Positions 1-8,800 of a stretch of 64,000 nt of DNA are shown piece by piece; position 1 is the stretch's first letter, and each line of letters starts with the position of its first letter. The position numbers and the translations under genes were made by a program. Source of the DNA: Streptomyces triticagri (GTDB taxonomy: Bacteria > Actinomycetota > Actinomycetes > Streptomycetales > Streptomycetaceae). The stretch covers positions 1,750-65,749 of the forward strand of contig NZ_QUAK01000083.1 of the NCBI RefSeq assembly GCF_003429565.1, read 5' to 3'. Below the pieces are notes generated by a model that was not told the origin of the DNA, ran no database searches, and worked only from the letters and a program-made list of their open reading frames with translations.

Positions 1-66
1 CGCCGCGGGCCGGTCCGGTGGATGGAGACGGCGAGCGGGGGTCCGGCGTCCCCCGCCCGCCGCCGT

Positions 67-1425
67 CTAGTCGCCCTCGGGGGGCGTGCCGGTCAGTTCC
101 TTGACCCGGATGTCGCGGAACGAGACCTGGTCCTCGGCTCCGTGGTTCTGGATGCCGATGTGTCCCTGTTCGAGGCTCCGGGCCGGGTCGGTGTTGGTGA
201 AGTCGTTGATCAGTACGCCGTTGAGGTAGATCCTCAGGCGCTCGCCCTCCACCCGCAGTTCGTAGGTGTTCCACTCACCCGGCGGGTTGAGGGCCGCATC
301 GCGCTTCTCGATGTCGGCCGACTGGAAGCCGTAGACGGACCCGGTGGTCTTGTCCTCGGTGTCGGTGGCGTCGATCTGGATCTCGTAGCCGTTGTCGACC
401 GCGGACCAGGGGTCGTCGGAGGCCGGGAATCCGATGAAGATCCCGGAGTTGTCGTCGCCCTCCATCCGCCAGTCCAGCTTCAGTGAGTACGACTCGAACT
501 CCTGGGCCTCGTACCAGAACAGGCCCATGCCGCCCTCGCTGGTGAGGGTGCCGTCCTCGAGCGTGAAGGAGCCGGGTCCGGCCTGCTGCCAGCCCTCGGT
601 GGACGTGCCGTCGAAGATCGGCGTGTAGTCCTGCTCGGGTCGGCAGTCGGCCTGGGCGTCTCCGGTGGCCCACTTGATGCCGCCCAACAGGTGCTGCACA
701 TAGGCGGGTTCGGTGAACGACTCCTTGGTGTGCCCGGCCCCGGTGTAGAAGGACCGGCCGCCCTCGTACTCCTGGCACCAGACGAACGGGTGGTCCTCAC
801 CCATGCTGCCGCCGTTGTACGAACTCTCGTCGAGGGTGGCGAGGACGCGGGCGCGATCGCGCGGGTTGGAGCGGTAGTTGTACCACTCGTCCGTGCGGTC
901 CCAGGTGGCGTCGAGGTGTCCGGTGGCCGGGTGGCCGCGGTCCTCCACGTCGATGGTGGCCTCCTGGATCTCCGGGTGCGACTCGAAGTAGGCGCCCGCG
1001 AGGCCCTCGTAGAACGGCCAGTCGTACTCGGTGTCGGCGGCCGCGTGGATGCCGACATAGCCGCCGCCGTCGTTGATGTACCCCTCGAAGGCCTCCTGTT
1101 GGGCCTCGTCGAGTACGTCGCCGGTGGTGGAGAGCCAGATGACGGCGTCGTACTGGGCGAGGTTGTCGGCGGTGAAGTCCCCGGCGTCCTCCGTGGTGTC
1201 CACGGCGAAGTCGTTCTCCGCGCCCAGTTCCTGGATGGCGGCGATCCCGTCGGGGATCGAGTCGTGCCGGAAGCCGGCCGTCTTCGAGAAGACGAGCACC
1301 TTCTTCGCGGCCGCGGCGTCGTCCTTCGACGCCCCCGGGTCCTGCGAGGAGGCAGGGCCCGACACACAGCCGATGAGCAGGGCGGCCGCTGCTGCCGCAG
1401 TGGCTGCACGTGCTGTTGCGCGCAT
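67..1425 (-). CDS. Secreted ThuA-like / DUF1080 (3-keto-disaccharide hydrolase type) lipoprotein
   Basis: A 452-residue exported protein. The N-terminus is a lipoprotein signal: an Ala-rich hydrophobic stretch ending in LLIGC, with Cys20 as the likely lipidated residue. Residues about 40-255 look like a ThuA domain (starts VLVFSKTAGFRHDS, contains GIHAAADTEYDWPFYEGLAG). Residues about 265-445 look like a DUF1080 / 3-keto-disaccharide hydrolase beta-sandwich (IFDGTSTEGW, SGIFIGFP, EWNTYELRVEG, HIGIQNHG). Enzymes with DUF1080 cleave 3-keto-glycosides; ThuA family members act in 3-keto-trehalose metabolism. It starts 14 bp after the stop of the PQQ-type dehydrogenase, so the two are probably one transcript. 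Inference: extracellular hydrolysis of an oxidised glycoside. The exact substrate is unknown. Confidence 0.85.
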   Translation of the reverse strand: MRATARAATAAAAAALLIGCVSGPASSQDPGASKDDAAAAKKVLVFSKTAGFRHDSIPDGIAAIQELGAENDFAVDTTEDAGDFTADNLAQYDAVIWLSTTGDVLDEAQQEAFEGYINDGGGYVGIHAAADTEYDWPFYEGLAGAYFESHPEIQEATIDVEDRGHPATGHLDATWDRTDEWYNYRSNPRDRARVLATLDESSYNGGSMGEDHPFVWCQEYEGGRSFYTGAGHTKESFTEPAYVQHLLGGIKWATGDAQADCRPEQDYTPIFDGTSTEGWQQAGPGSFTLEDGTLTSEGGMGLFWYEAQEFESYSLKLDWRMEGDDNSGIFIGFPASDDPWSAVDNGYEIQIDATDTEDKTTGSVYGFQSADIEKRDAALNPPGEWNTYELRVEGERLRIYLNGVLINDFTNTDPARSLEQGHIGIQNHGAEDQVSFRDIRVKELTGTPPEGD

Positions 1426-1438
1426 GGTGACCTCCTGT

Positions 1439-3910
1439 TCAGCTCGTCGTGAAGGTGAAGTCGTCCAGTTCGAACAGGGCGTCGGAGCCTTCGCCCTTGA
1501 AGACCAGGAAGAGGTCGGTGCTGTCCGCCGATCCCGCTTCCAGGGCGGTGCTCACATCGGTGTACGTCTCCCAGCCGCCGGTCGGTTCGACGTCGACGGA
1601 GCCGAGCAGGGTGCCGTCCACGGCGCCCTCGCGGACCTCGATGGTGCCGCCGGGGCCGTCGGAGGCGACGCGTGCGGCGAGCTCGGTGACATTGTCGAGG
1701 ACATACGGCTTGAAGGAGATCCAGTCGCCGTCGTTGATCTCCCCGACGACCTTCCCGCCGTGCGCCGACTCGCGGTTGGTGGTCTCGACGCCCTCGGAGT
1801 CGTCGTAGAACTCGCCCTGCCGGTGCTTGGGCTGGGTGACGCTCTGGTCGTGGGTGGTCAGCGGCGGCTGGCCGTTCGCGCCCTCGTCGGTGTACTCGGC
1901 GTCGAAGACTCCGAAGATGTTGGCGTTCGGGTCGTGCTCGCCGTCCTCGGAGGTCTGCAGGGTGCCCTCGCAGCCGTTGGCCGAGGTGACCGGGTGGCCG
2001 TGGCTGTCGTGGCCGAGGATGTGGGTGACGGTGACCTTGCTGCAGTCGATCTCGGTGTCCTCGGCGTCGGTGACCGTCACCTTGAACGGCACCTTGTCAC
2101 CGAAGGTGAACAGCTGGCCGTCCTTGGGGAGTTCGAGCTTCACCTCGGGTGCGGTGTTGCCCACGGTGATGTGCGCGGAGGCGGATCCGGTGCGCCCGGT
2201 GGTGTCCTCGACGGTGACCGTCGCGGCGTAGGTGCCGTTCTCCTCGAAGGTGTGCGTCGGGTTCTGCTCCTCGGAGGTCGCTCCGTCGCCGAAGTCCCAG
2301 CTGTACGTCAGCTCGTCGCCGTCGGCGTCGCTGGCCTCGGAGGTGAACTTGACCTCGAGCGGTGCCTGTCCGCTGGTGACGTCCGCCTTGGCCTCGGCGA
2401 CCGGCGAGTTGCCCTCGGTGGCGTTCTCGATGCGATAGAGCGCGGAGTTCTCGTCACCGTTGAAGTAGCCGGTGCCGTAGTCGAGGACGTAGAGCGCGCC
2501 GTCCGGCCCGAACTGCATGTCCATCACCTGGGTGCCGGTCCAGGGGAAGTCGTTGATGGACTGCACCGTGCCGTCGCCGGCGCCGTCGTGTTCGATGCGC
2601 TTGATCCACTGGCGGCCGAACTCTCCGGCGAAGAAGTTCCCGTCGAACTCCTCGGGGAACTTGACCTGCGAGTCGAGGTCGGCGTCGTAGTGGTAGACGG
2701 GGCCGGCCATCGGGGACTCGGAGCCGTTGCCGAACTCGGGGACGGAGTCGCCGTCGTAGGGGATCCAGGCCTCCTGGGCGGGCGGCAGATCGGTCAGGCC
2801 GGTGTTGTGCCGCGAGGTGTTCTTCGGGGCGGCGCAGTCGAACTTCTCGCCCGAGGTGCCGGTGGCGAAGTCGTAGTCGTTGTAGGCGTCGTTCTTGCCC
2901 GTGCAGTACGGCCAGCCGAAGTTCCCCGCCTCGGTCACCCGGGCGAACTCGACCTGACCGGCCGGTCCGCGCTCCGGGTCGGCCGCGCCCGCGTCGGGCC
3001 CGTAGTCACCGACGTAGACGACGCCGGTGGGCTTGTCGACGCTGATCCGGAAGGGGTTGCGGAAGCCCATCGCGTAGATCTCGGGGCGGGTCTTCTCGGT
3101 GCCCTCCTCGAAGAGGTTGCCCTCGGGGACCGTGTACGAGCCGTCGTCGGCGACCTTGATGCGCAGGACCTTGCCGCGCAGGTCGTTGCTGTTGCCGGCG
3201 CTGCGCCGGGCGTCGAAGGCCGGGTTGCGGTCCTCGCGCTCGTCGATCGGCGTGAAGCCGTCGGAGGCGAAGGGGTTGGAGTCGTCGCCGGTCGATAGGT
3301 AGAGGTTGCCGTCCGCGTCGAAGTCGATGTCGCCGCCGACGTGGCAGCAGGTCCCGCGGTTCGCGGGTACGTCGAGGACCTTCTTCTCACTGTCCTTGTC
3401 GAGGGTGCCGTCCTCGTTCAGGACGAAGCGGGAGAGGCGGTTGACGCCGTCGAAGGGTTCGAAGTCGGCCGCGGTGCCGTTCTCGGGGGCGTCGCCCGCA
3501 GGGGTGTCCAGGGGCGGCGCGTAGTACAGGTAGATCGCGCGGTTCTCCTCGAACTGCGGGTCCACGCCGACGCCTTGGAGGCCCTCCTCGTCGTGCGAGT
3601 ACACGTCGAGGGTGCCGGCCAGGGTGGTGGTGCCGCCGGTGTCGGTGAGCCGCAGGGCGCCGTCGCGCGAGGTGTGGAGGACCTGGCCGTCGGGGAGCAG
3701 TGCCATGGTCATGGGCTCGCCCATCTCCTCCTCGCCCTTGGCGAGGGTGACCTGCTGGAAGTCCTCAGCGGCCGGTGCCGCGGCCGGACGTCCGGCGTCC
3801 GGGTCGGCGGCGCCCGCGGTGGGGGCGGAGAGGGTGAGCGAGGTGCCGGCGAGCAGCGCTCCGGTGAGGAGCGCCAGTGGTTTGCGGAGTCTGGGCCGTT
3901 TGCTGTGCAC
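1439..3910 (-). CDS. Secreted PQQ-type (glucose/sorbosone) sugar dehydrogenase with PKD and C-terminal carbohydrate-binding-like domain
   Basis: 823 residues with a Sec signal peptide ending about residue 34 (TAGA-AD). Residues about 50-500 form a soluble glucose/sorbosone-dehydrogenase-type beta-propeller: LQGVGVDPQF, GTCCHVGGDIDFDADGNLYL, DLRGKVLRI, YAMGFRNPFRIS and FGPDGALYVLDYG are family signatures. A PKD domain follows at about 503-583 (YSWDFGDG), then a linker, and about 690-823 resembles a CBM6-like sandwich (DGDWISFKPY, ending in FELDDFTF). It sits directly upstream of the ThuA/DUF1080 gene. Inference: it oxidises a sugar outside the cell, and the downstream lipoprotein then processes the keto product. 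A candidate ROK-family operator lies at 4101-4123, about 190 bp upstream of the start codon. Confidence 0.85.
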   Translation of the reverse strand: MHSKRPRLRKPLALLTGALLAGTSLTLSAPTAGAADPDAGRPAAAPAAEDFQQVTLAKGEEEMGEPMTMALLPDGQVLHTSRDGALRLTDTGGTTTLAGTLDVYSHDEEGLQGVGVDPQFEENRAIYLYYAPPLDTPAGDAPENGTAADFEPFDGVNRLSRFVLNEDGTLDKDSEKKVLDVPANRGTCCHVGGDIDFDADGNLYLSTGDDSNPFASDGFTPIDEREDRNPAFDARRSAGNSNDLRGKVLRIKVADDGSYTVPEGNLFEEGTEKTRPEIYAMGFRNPFRISVDKPTGVVYVGDYGPDAGAADPERGPAGQVEFARVTEAGNFGWPYCTGKNDAYNDYDFATGTSGEKFDCAAPKNTSRHNTGLTDLPPAQEAWIPYDGDSVPEFGNGSESPMAGPVYHYDADLDSQVKFPEEFDGNFFAGEFGRQWIKRIEHDGAGDGTVQSINDFPWTGTQVMDMQFGPDGALYVLDYGTGYFNGDENSALYRIENATEGNSPVAEAKADVTSGQAPLEVKFTSEASDADGDELTYSWDFGDGATSEEQNPTHTFEENGTYAATVTVEDTTGRTGSASAHITVGNTAPEVKLELPKDGQLFTFGDKVPFKVTVTDAEDTEIDCSKVTVTHILGHDSHGHPVTSANGCEGTLQTSEDGEHDPNANIFGVFDAEYTDEGANGQPPLTTHDQSVTQPKHRQGEFYDDSEGVETTNRESAHGGKVVGEINDGDWISFKPYVLDNVTELAARVASDGPGGTIEVREGAVDGTLLGSVDVEPTGGWETYTDVSTALEAGSADSTDLFLVFKGEGSDALFELDDFTFTTS

Positions 3911-4219
3911 GCAATGCCTCCGGTGGGGGCTGTCTCAGGGGGTGCCGTGGGGGAAGTTCGGGGCACCCCTCAGGGGGGATTGGCATGCTCCGGGGTGCGC
4001 CGTCACCTCGGAACGGGTTGCGTCCTATGTCCTGTACACCTCAGGGACGGTAGCTAGCTTTGTCTCGTACGGAAAGCCCTTGCACAGCACGGGACTTGGG
4101 CTTTTTCCCGACGCAGGACAAAGCGGCTCACGGGCAGGTCGGACCGACCCGGCGGCTCACCACTTCCGCCGGGCGGTCGCCCGCCCCGGGCCGTCGCAGC
4201 AATGCGGGCCCGGGTCTGA
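3911..4219. other. Intergenic region with promoter of the PQQ dehydrogenase gene
   Basis: 309 bp without a gene. It should carry the leftward promoter for the secreted dehydrogenase. It holds a 23-bp dyad at 4101-4123, matched by one upstream of the ROK regulator, and a second half-site-like GCTTTGTC at 4057-4064. The stretch 4057-4080 also pairs loosely (CTTTGTC and GGAAAG). No RNA gene was recognised. Confidence 0.5.
4101..4123. promoter_or_regulatory. Candidate ROK-regulator operator, copy 1
   Basis: The sequence is CTTTTTCC, 7 bp, GGACAAAG: an inverted repeat with one mismatch. The same arrangement, CTTTCTCC, 7 bp, GGACAAAG, is found at 12033-12055 upstream of the ROK regulator gene. Shared half-sites with identical 7-bp spacing suggest both are bound by that regulator. 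The assignment is inference from position and similarity. Confidence 0.55.
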
Positions 4220-5230
4220 TCAGGCCTGGTCCCCGCCGCCGAACGCCGCGTCGAAGGACGCGGTCGGCGGCTCGAAGTCGAAGGCCTTGAGCCGGGCGAG
4301 GGCCTCGGGCGCACCCTGCACCCTGTCCATCCCGGCGTCCTCCCACTCCACGGAGATCGGGCCCTGGTAGTCGATGGAGCGGAGCATCCGGAACACGTCC
4401 TCCCAGGGCACGTCGCCGTGACCGGCCGAGACGAAGTCCCAGCCGCGGCGCGGATCGCCCCACGGCAGATGGGAACCGAGCCGGCCGTTGCGCCCGTCGA
4501 GACGCTTGCGGGCCTCCTTGCAGTCGACGTGGTAGATCCGGTCCCGGAAGTCGTAGAGGAATCCGACCGGGTCCAGGTCCTGCCAGACGAAATGGCTCGG
4601 GTCGAAGTTCAGGCCGAACGCGGGCCGGTTGTCGACCGCTTCGAGTGCCTGCTTGGTCGTCCAGTAGTCGTACGCGATCTCGCTGGGGTGCACCTCGTGC
4701 GCGAAGCGGACGCCCTCCGCGTCGAAGACGTCGAGGATCGGGTTGAAGCGGTCCGCGAAGTCCTGGTAGCCGCGCTCGATCATGCCCGGCACCACGGGCG
4801 GGAACATGGCCACCAGATGCCAGATCGAGGAGCCGGTGAAGCCGATCACGGTGTCCACGCCGAAGGCGGCGGCCGCCCGCGCGGTGTTCTTGATCTCCTC
4901 GGCGGCCCGCTGCCGCACGCCCTCCGCGTCGCCGTCGCCCCAGATCCGGCTCGCCAGGATCGCCTGGTGGCGCTCGTCGATCGGATGGTCGCAGACGGCC
5001 TGTCCGGTGAGGTGGTTGGAGATCGCCCAGCACTTGAGGCCGTACTTGTCGAGCAGTTGGCGCCGCGTGTCGAGATAGCCCGGCTCGGCCAGCGCCCGGT
5101 CGACCTCGAAGTGGTCGCCCCAGCAGGCGAGTTCGAGCCCGTCGTAGCCGAAGTCGCGGGCCATCCGGCAGACCTCTTCGAGTGGCAGGTCGGCCCACTG
5201 TCCGGTGAAGAGAGTGAAGGGTCGGGTCAT
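4220..5230 (-). CDS. Sugar phosphate isomerase/epimerase (TIM barrel, xylose-isomerase-like)
   Basis: 336 residues from an ATG preceded by AAGGAGG; a longer in-frame ORF exists but lacks this signal. The protein begins [16 protein letters not shown] and has xylose-isomerase-like TIM-barrel motifs: [16 protein letters not shown] near the start, [25 protein letters not shown] (metal-binding Glu and His), [21 protein letters not shown] and [12 protein letters not shown]. These match inosose isomerase / sugar epimerase families common beside Gfo/Idh/MocA oxidoreductases. It is the last gene of the presumed ABC transporter operon, 61 bp after the oxidoreductase. Likely role: cytoplasmic isomerisation of the imported (keto-)sugar. 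The substrate is not determinable here. Confidence 0.85.
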   Translation of the reverse strand: MTRPFTLFTGQWADLPLEEVCRMARDFGYDGLELACWGDHFEVDRALAEPGYLDTRRQLLDKYGLKCWAISNHLTGQAVCDHPIDERHQAILASRIWGDGDAEGVRQRAAEEIKNTARAAAAFGVDTVIGFTGSSIWHLVAMFPPVVPGMIERGYQDFADRFNPILDVFDAEGVRFAHEVHPSEIAYDYWTTKQALEAVDNRPAFGLNFDPSHFVWQDLDPVGFLYDFRDRIYHVDCKEARKRLDGRNGRLGSHLPWGDPRRGWDFVSAGHGDVPWEDVFRMLRSIDYQGPISVEWEDAGMDRVQGAPEALARLKAFDFEPPTASFDAAFGGGDQA

Positions 5231-5291
5231 GTCCGGGCCTCCTTGACCGGTGCATGCTGTGGTTGTGCGATGAGTCGGGGCGCTGTCGGTG

Positions 5292-6506
5292 TCACTGCAC
5301 CCCCTGCACGGGCGTGTAGGCGGAGTTCTTCTCGGCGCTCTCCTCGACCGCGGCGAGCACGCGCTGCACCTGCAGACCGTCGTCGAACGAGGGCGCCGGG
5401 TCACTGCCGGCGGCGATCGCCTGCACCAGGTCACGGGCCTGATGGGCGAAGGTGTGCTCGTATCCGAGCGCGTGGCCGGGCGGCCACCAGGCCTCCAGAT
5501 ACGGATGGCCCGGCTCGGTGACCAGGATGCGGCGGAAGCCGGCCTCCTCGCCGTGCACGCTCTCGTCGTGGAAATACAGCTCGTTGAGCCGCTCCAGGTC
5601 GAAGGAGAGCGAGCCCCGTTCGCCGTTGATCTCCAGGCGCAGGGCGTTCTTGCGGCCCGCCGCCATCCGGGTCGCCTCGAAGGACGCGAGCGCTCCGGAG
5701 CCGAGCCGCGCGGTGAACACCGCGGCGTCGTCCACGGTGACGGGCCCCCGCTCCTGCCCTGCGGCCCCGCCGAGCCCGCCCACCGCCCCGGCCAGGGCCG
5801 GCCGTTCCGGTACGAAGGTCTCGGTCATCGCCGAGACACCGACAATGGCGTCACCCACCACGAACTGCGCCAGGTCGACGATGTGCGCCCCGAGGTCGCC
5901 GAGCGCGCCGGAGCCCGCCCGCTCCCGGTCGAGGCGCCAGGTCAGCGGCGCCTCGGGATCCACCAGCCAGTCCTGCAGATAGGTGACCCGCACATGCCGT
6001 ACGGCGCCGATCCGGCCGTCCGCCACCAGCTTGCGGGCGAGCGTCATCGCAGGCACCCGGCGGTAGTTGAACCCCACCATGGCGATCTGCCCGCGGGCCC
6101 GCGCCCGCCGCGCGGCGTCGGCCATGGCCTCCGCCTCCGCGACGGTGTTGGCCAGCGGCTTCTCGCAGAGCACATGCTTGCCGGCCTCGAGCGCGGCGAT
6201 CGCGATCTCCGCATGGCTGTCACCAGGGCTGCAGATGTCGACCAGCTGTACGTCGTCGCGTACCACCAGGTCACGCCAGTCGGTCTCGGTGGCCGCCCAG
6301 CCCAGCCGGTCGGCCGCCTCCCGCACCGCGGCCGGATCGCGCCCGCAGACGGCCGCCATCGCCGGGCGCAGCGGCAGGTCGAAGACCCGGCCCACGGTGC
6401 GCCACCCCTGTGAGTGGGCGGCGCCCATGAACGCGTAGCCGACCATGCCGACGCCGAGTGGCGTCGCGGCCGGGGCATCGGCCCCGGTAACTTGCGTGTC
6501 CTGCAT
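5292..6506 (-). CDS. Gfo/Idh/MocA-family NAD(P)-dependent sugar oxidoreductase
   Basis: 404 residues from an ATG with GAGGAGG upstream. The N-terminal Rossmann domain starts at about residue 17 ([18 protein letters not shown]). The family EKP motif is present (CEKPLANT, Lys116), followed by the substrate-binding alpha/beta domain ([28 protein letters not shown]). The [13 protein letters not shown] segment supplies the usual Asp/His catalytic pair. It lies between the substrate-binding protein gene and the isomerase gene, all leftward. Likely role: reversible oxidation of a sugar or inositol-like hydroxyl, possibly at C3, paired with the isomerase. It has no signal peptide, so it is cytoplasmic. 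Confidence 0.88.
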   Translation of the reverse strand: MQDTQVTGADAPAATPLGVGMVGYAFMGAAHSQGWRTVGRVFDLPLRPAMAAVCGRDPAAVREAADRLGWAATETDWRDLVVRDDVQLVDICSPGDSHAEIAIAALEAGKHVLCEKPLANTVAEAEAMADAARRARARGQIAMVGFNYRRVPAMTLARKLVADGRIGAVRHVRVTYLQDWLVDPEAPLTWRLDRERAGSGALGDLGAHIVDLAQFVVGDAIVGVSAMTETFVPERPALAGAVGGLGGAAGQERGPVTVDDAAVFTARLGSGALASFEATRMAAGRKNALRLEINGERGSLSFDLERLNELYFHDESVHGEEAGFRRILVTEPGHPYLEAWWPPGHALGYEHTFAHQARDLVQAIAAGSDPAPSFDDGLQVQRVLAAVEESAEKNSAYTPVQGVQ

Positions 6507-6589
6507 GCGGTGGTCCTCCTCGTCGACGCGTAGGGGGTGCCGTACGGGACGTTCACCACTCCCCCTGGGTGCTCGGTCGTGCCGCGGCA

Positions 6590-7633
6590 TCACTTGAAGC
6601 CGGTGGGCAGGTATTCCTCGACGTTGTCCTTGGTGACGACGGCGGAGTACAGGGTGAGCGAGGTGGGGATCTCGAACTCGGCGAGACCGCTGATGCCCTT
6701 GTCCTGGCCGAGTGCGCGCGCCAGGTCGATGGCGGAGGCGGCCATCGTCGGCGGATAGAGGACGGTGGCCTTGAGCACGCTGTTGTCGGCCTTGATGGCG
6801 TCCATGGCGGACTTGGCACCGGCTCCGCCGACCATCAGGAACTCGTCGCGGCCCGCCTGCTTGATGGCGCGCAGCGCGCCGACGCCCTGGTCGTCGTCGT
6901 GGTTCCAGAGGGCGTCGAAGCTCTTCTGGGCCTGCAGGAGTTGGGACATCTTGGACTGCCCGGACTCGACGGTGAAGTCGGCGGCCTGACGGGCCACCTT
7001 CTTGATGTTCGGGTAGTTCTTGAGGGCCGCGTCGAAGCCCTGGGTGCGCTGCTTGGTGAGCTCCAGGTTGTCGACTCCGGCCAGTTCGACGACCTTGGCG
7101 TTCTTCTTGTCCTTGAGCTGTTCGCCGATGAAATGGCCGGCGTTGAGGCCCATGCCGTAGTTGTCGCCGCCGACCCAGCAGCGGTACGCCTGCGGGTTGT
7201 CGAAGATGCGGTCGAGGTTGACGACGGGGATGCCCGCGCGCATCGCCTTGAGGCCGGCCTGGGTCATGGCCTTGCCGTCGGCGGGCAGGATGACCAGGAC
7301 GTCGACCTTCTTGTTGATGAGGGTGTCGATCTGGCCGATCTGGGCGGCCGTGTCGTTGGAGCCCTCGGTGATCTCCAAGGTGACGTCCTTGTACTTCTTG
7401 GCGCGCGCCCTGGCCTGCACGTTGATGGCGTTCAGCCAGCCGTGGTCGGCCTGCGGTCCGGCGAAGCCGATGGTGACCTTCTTGCCGGGCTTCTCGTCGG
7501 CGACGGGCGCGTCCTTGGCGTCGTCGTCGCTGCTCTCCTTCGGATCGTTGCTGGTGCACGCGGTGAGGAACGCACCGGTGGACACGGCGGCCGCTCCGAA
7601 GAGCAGTCCTCTGCGGCTGGTGTTCTCAGGCAT
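6590..7633 (-). CDS. Sugar ABC transporter substrate-binding lipoprotein (RbsB type)
   Basis: 347 residues. The N-terminus has twin arginines (SRRGLLFG) followed by a hydrophobic stretch and lipobox LTAC with Cys26, so export as a Tat or Sec lipoprotein is likely. The body is a periplasmic-binding-protein type I fold of the ribose family: KVTIGFAGPQADHGW, DVLVILPADGKAMTQAGLKA, GIPVVNLDRIF, LWNHDDDQGVGALRAI. It is 123 bp downstream of the permease gene, which leaves room for RNA processing or an internal promoter that would raise its expression. It captures a sugar for the ATPase/permease encoded upstream. Confidence 0.9.
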   Translation of the reverse strand: MPENTSRRGLLFGAAAVSTGAFLTACTSNDPKESSDDDAKDAPVADEKPGKKVTIGFAGPQADHGWLNAINVQARARAKKYKDVTLEITEGSNDTAAQIGQIDTLINKKVDVLVILPADGKAMTQAGLKAMRAGIPVVNLDRIFDNPQAYRCWVGGDNYGMGLNAGHFIGEQLKDKKNAKVVELAGVDNLELTKQRTQGFDAALKNYPNIKKVARQAADFTVESGQSKMSQLLQAQKSFDALWNHDDDQGVGALRAIKQAGRDEFLMVGGAGAKSAMDAIKADNSVLKATVLYPPTMAASAIDLARALGQDKGISGLAEFEIPTSLTLYSAVVTKDNVEEYLPTGFK

Positions 7634-7756
7634 GACGGACCCTTCGCGGAAAGGAACTCTGGTGGGTGAAGTGCGGCTCGCCGGCTGGGGGTTCGGCTCG
7701 CCCGTGGGGGTGCGGCTCTTGCGTCGGAGGGAGCGACCACTCGGTGGTCGTACGGC

Positions 7757-8800
7757 TCATTCGGTGGAGGTGCGGCGCTGGACCAGGACGGCGGCCACGA
7801 TGATCGCGCCCTTGGCGATCTGCTGGACGGCGGTCTCCAGGTTGTTGAGCACGAAGATGTTGCTGATCGTGGTGAAGATCAGTACGCCGAGGACGGAGCC
7901 GACGATGGTGCCCCGGCCGCCGGTGAGCAGGGTGCCGCCGATGATGGCCGCGGCGATGGCGTCCAGCTCGTAGAGGTTGCCGTTGGTGTTCTGACCCGAT
8001 CCGGAGAGCACGATCAGCATGAACGCGGCGATGCCGCAGCACAGTCCGGACAGCAGATACAGGTACAGGCGCTGGCGGCGGACGTCGATGCCGGCGAGCC
8101 GGGCCGCCTCGGGGTTGCCGCCGATGGCCACGGTGCGACGCCCGAAGGTGGTGCGGTTCAGGACCAGCCAGCCGATCACGGTGACCGCGGCGAAGATCAG
8201 CACGAGGGGCGGGATGCCGAGGACGTACGACTCGCGGGCGTGCAGGTCGAGGACGGACGAGATCTCGACGGTCTGGGTGTTGCCCCCGGTGATCTGCAGC
8301 GCGAGCCCGCGCGCCGAGGCCATCATGGCGAGGGTCGCGATGAAGGCGACCATCTTCCCGTACGCGACCAGCACCCCGTTGACCAGACCGCAGGCCACGC
8401 CCACCACGATCGAGGTGAAGAGGATCCCGGCGAACCCGTACTCCTGGGTGGCCACGGTGGTAGCCCACACCGAGGCGAGCGCCACGATGGCGCCGACCGA
8501 GAGGTCGATGCCGCCGCCGACGATGACGAAGGTCATGCCGACCGTCACCACGCCGATGATGGACGCCAGGGTCAGGATCAGCTGCAGGTTGCTGGTGTCG
8601 AGGAACTGATCGGGCTTGGTGACGCCGCCGATCACGGCGAGGACGGCCAGTACGCCGATCAGCGAGAGGGTCCGTACGTCGGCACGGAAGAACGCCGTCC
8701 GCGCGGGGCCCTCACCCCCGCTCTTCGCGGTCCTCTTCCAGGTGCCGGGGCCGGGCCCCGATCCGCCGTCCTCCTTGGCCGGCGATGCGGACTGCGTCAT
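7757..8800 (-). CDS. Sugar ABC transporter permease (RbsC type)
   Basis: 347 residues from the ATG that overlaps the ATPase stop codon by 4 bp (ATGA). A hydrophilic 50-residue N-terminus is followed by about nine membrane segments. Family signatures include TVGMTFVIVGGGIDLSVGAIVAL, GVLVAYGKMVAFIATLAMM and AAIIGGTLLTGGRGTIVGS, close to the conserved regions of ribose/xylose permeases. A longer upstream ORF reading into the ATPase gene in another frame is not real. It forms the membrane channel with the double-domain ATPase of 8797-10365. Confidence 0.9.
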   Translation of the reverse strand: MTQSASPAKEDGGSGPGPGTWKRTAKSGGEGPARTAFFRADVRTLSLIGVLAVLAVIGGVTKPDQFLDTSNLQLILTLASIIGVVTVGMTFVIVGGGIDLSVGAIVALASVWATTVATQEYGFAGILFTSIVVGVACGLVNGVLVAYGKMVAFIATLAMMASARGLALQITGGNTQTVEISSVLDLHARESYVLGIPPLVLIFAAVTVIGWLVLNRTTFGRRTVAIGGNPEAARLAGIDVRRQRLYLYLLSGLCCGIAAFMLIVLSGSGQNTNGNLYELDAIAAAIIGGTLLTGGRGTIVGSVLGVLIFTTISNIFVLNNLETAVQQIAKGAIIVAAVLVQRRTSTE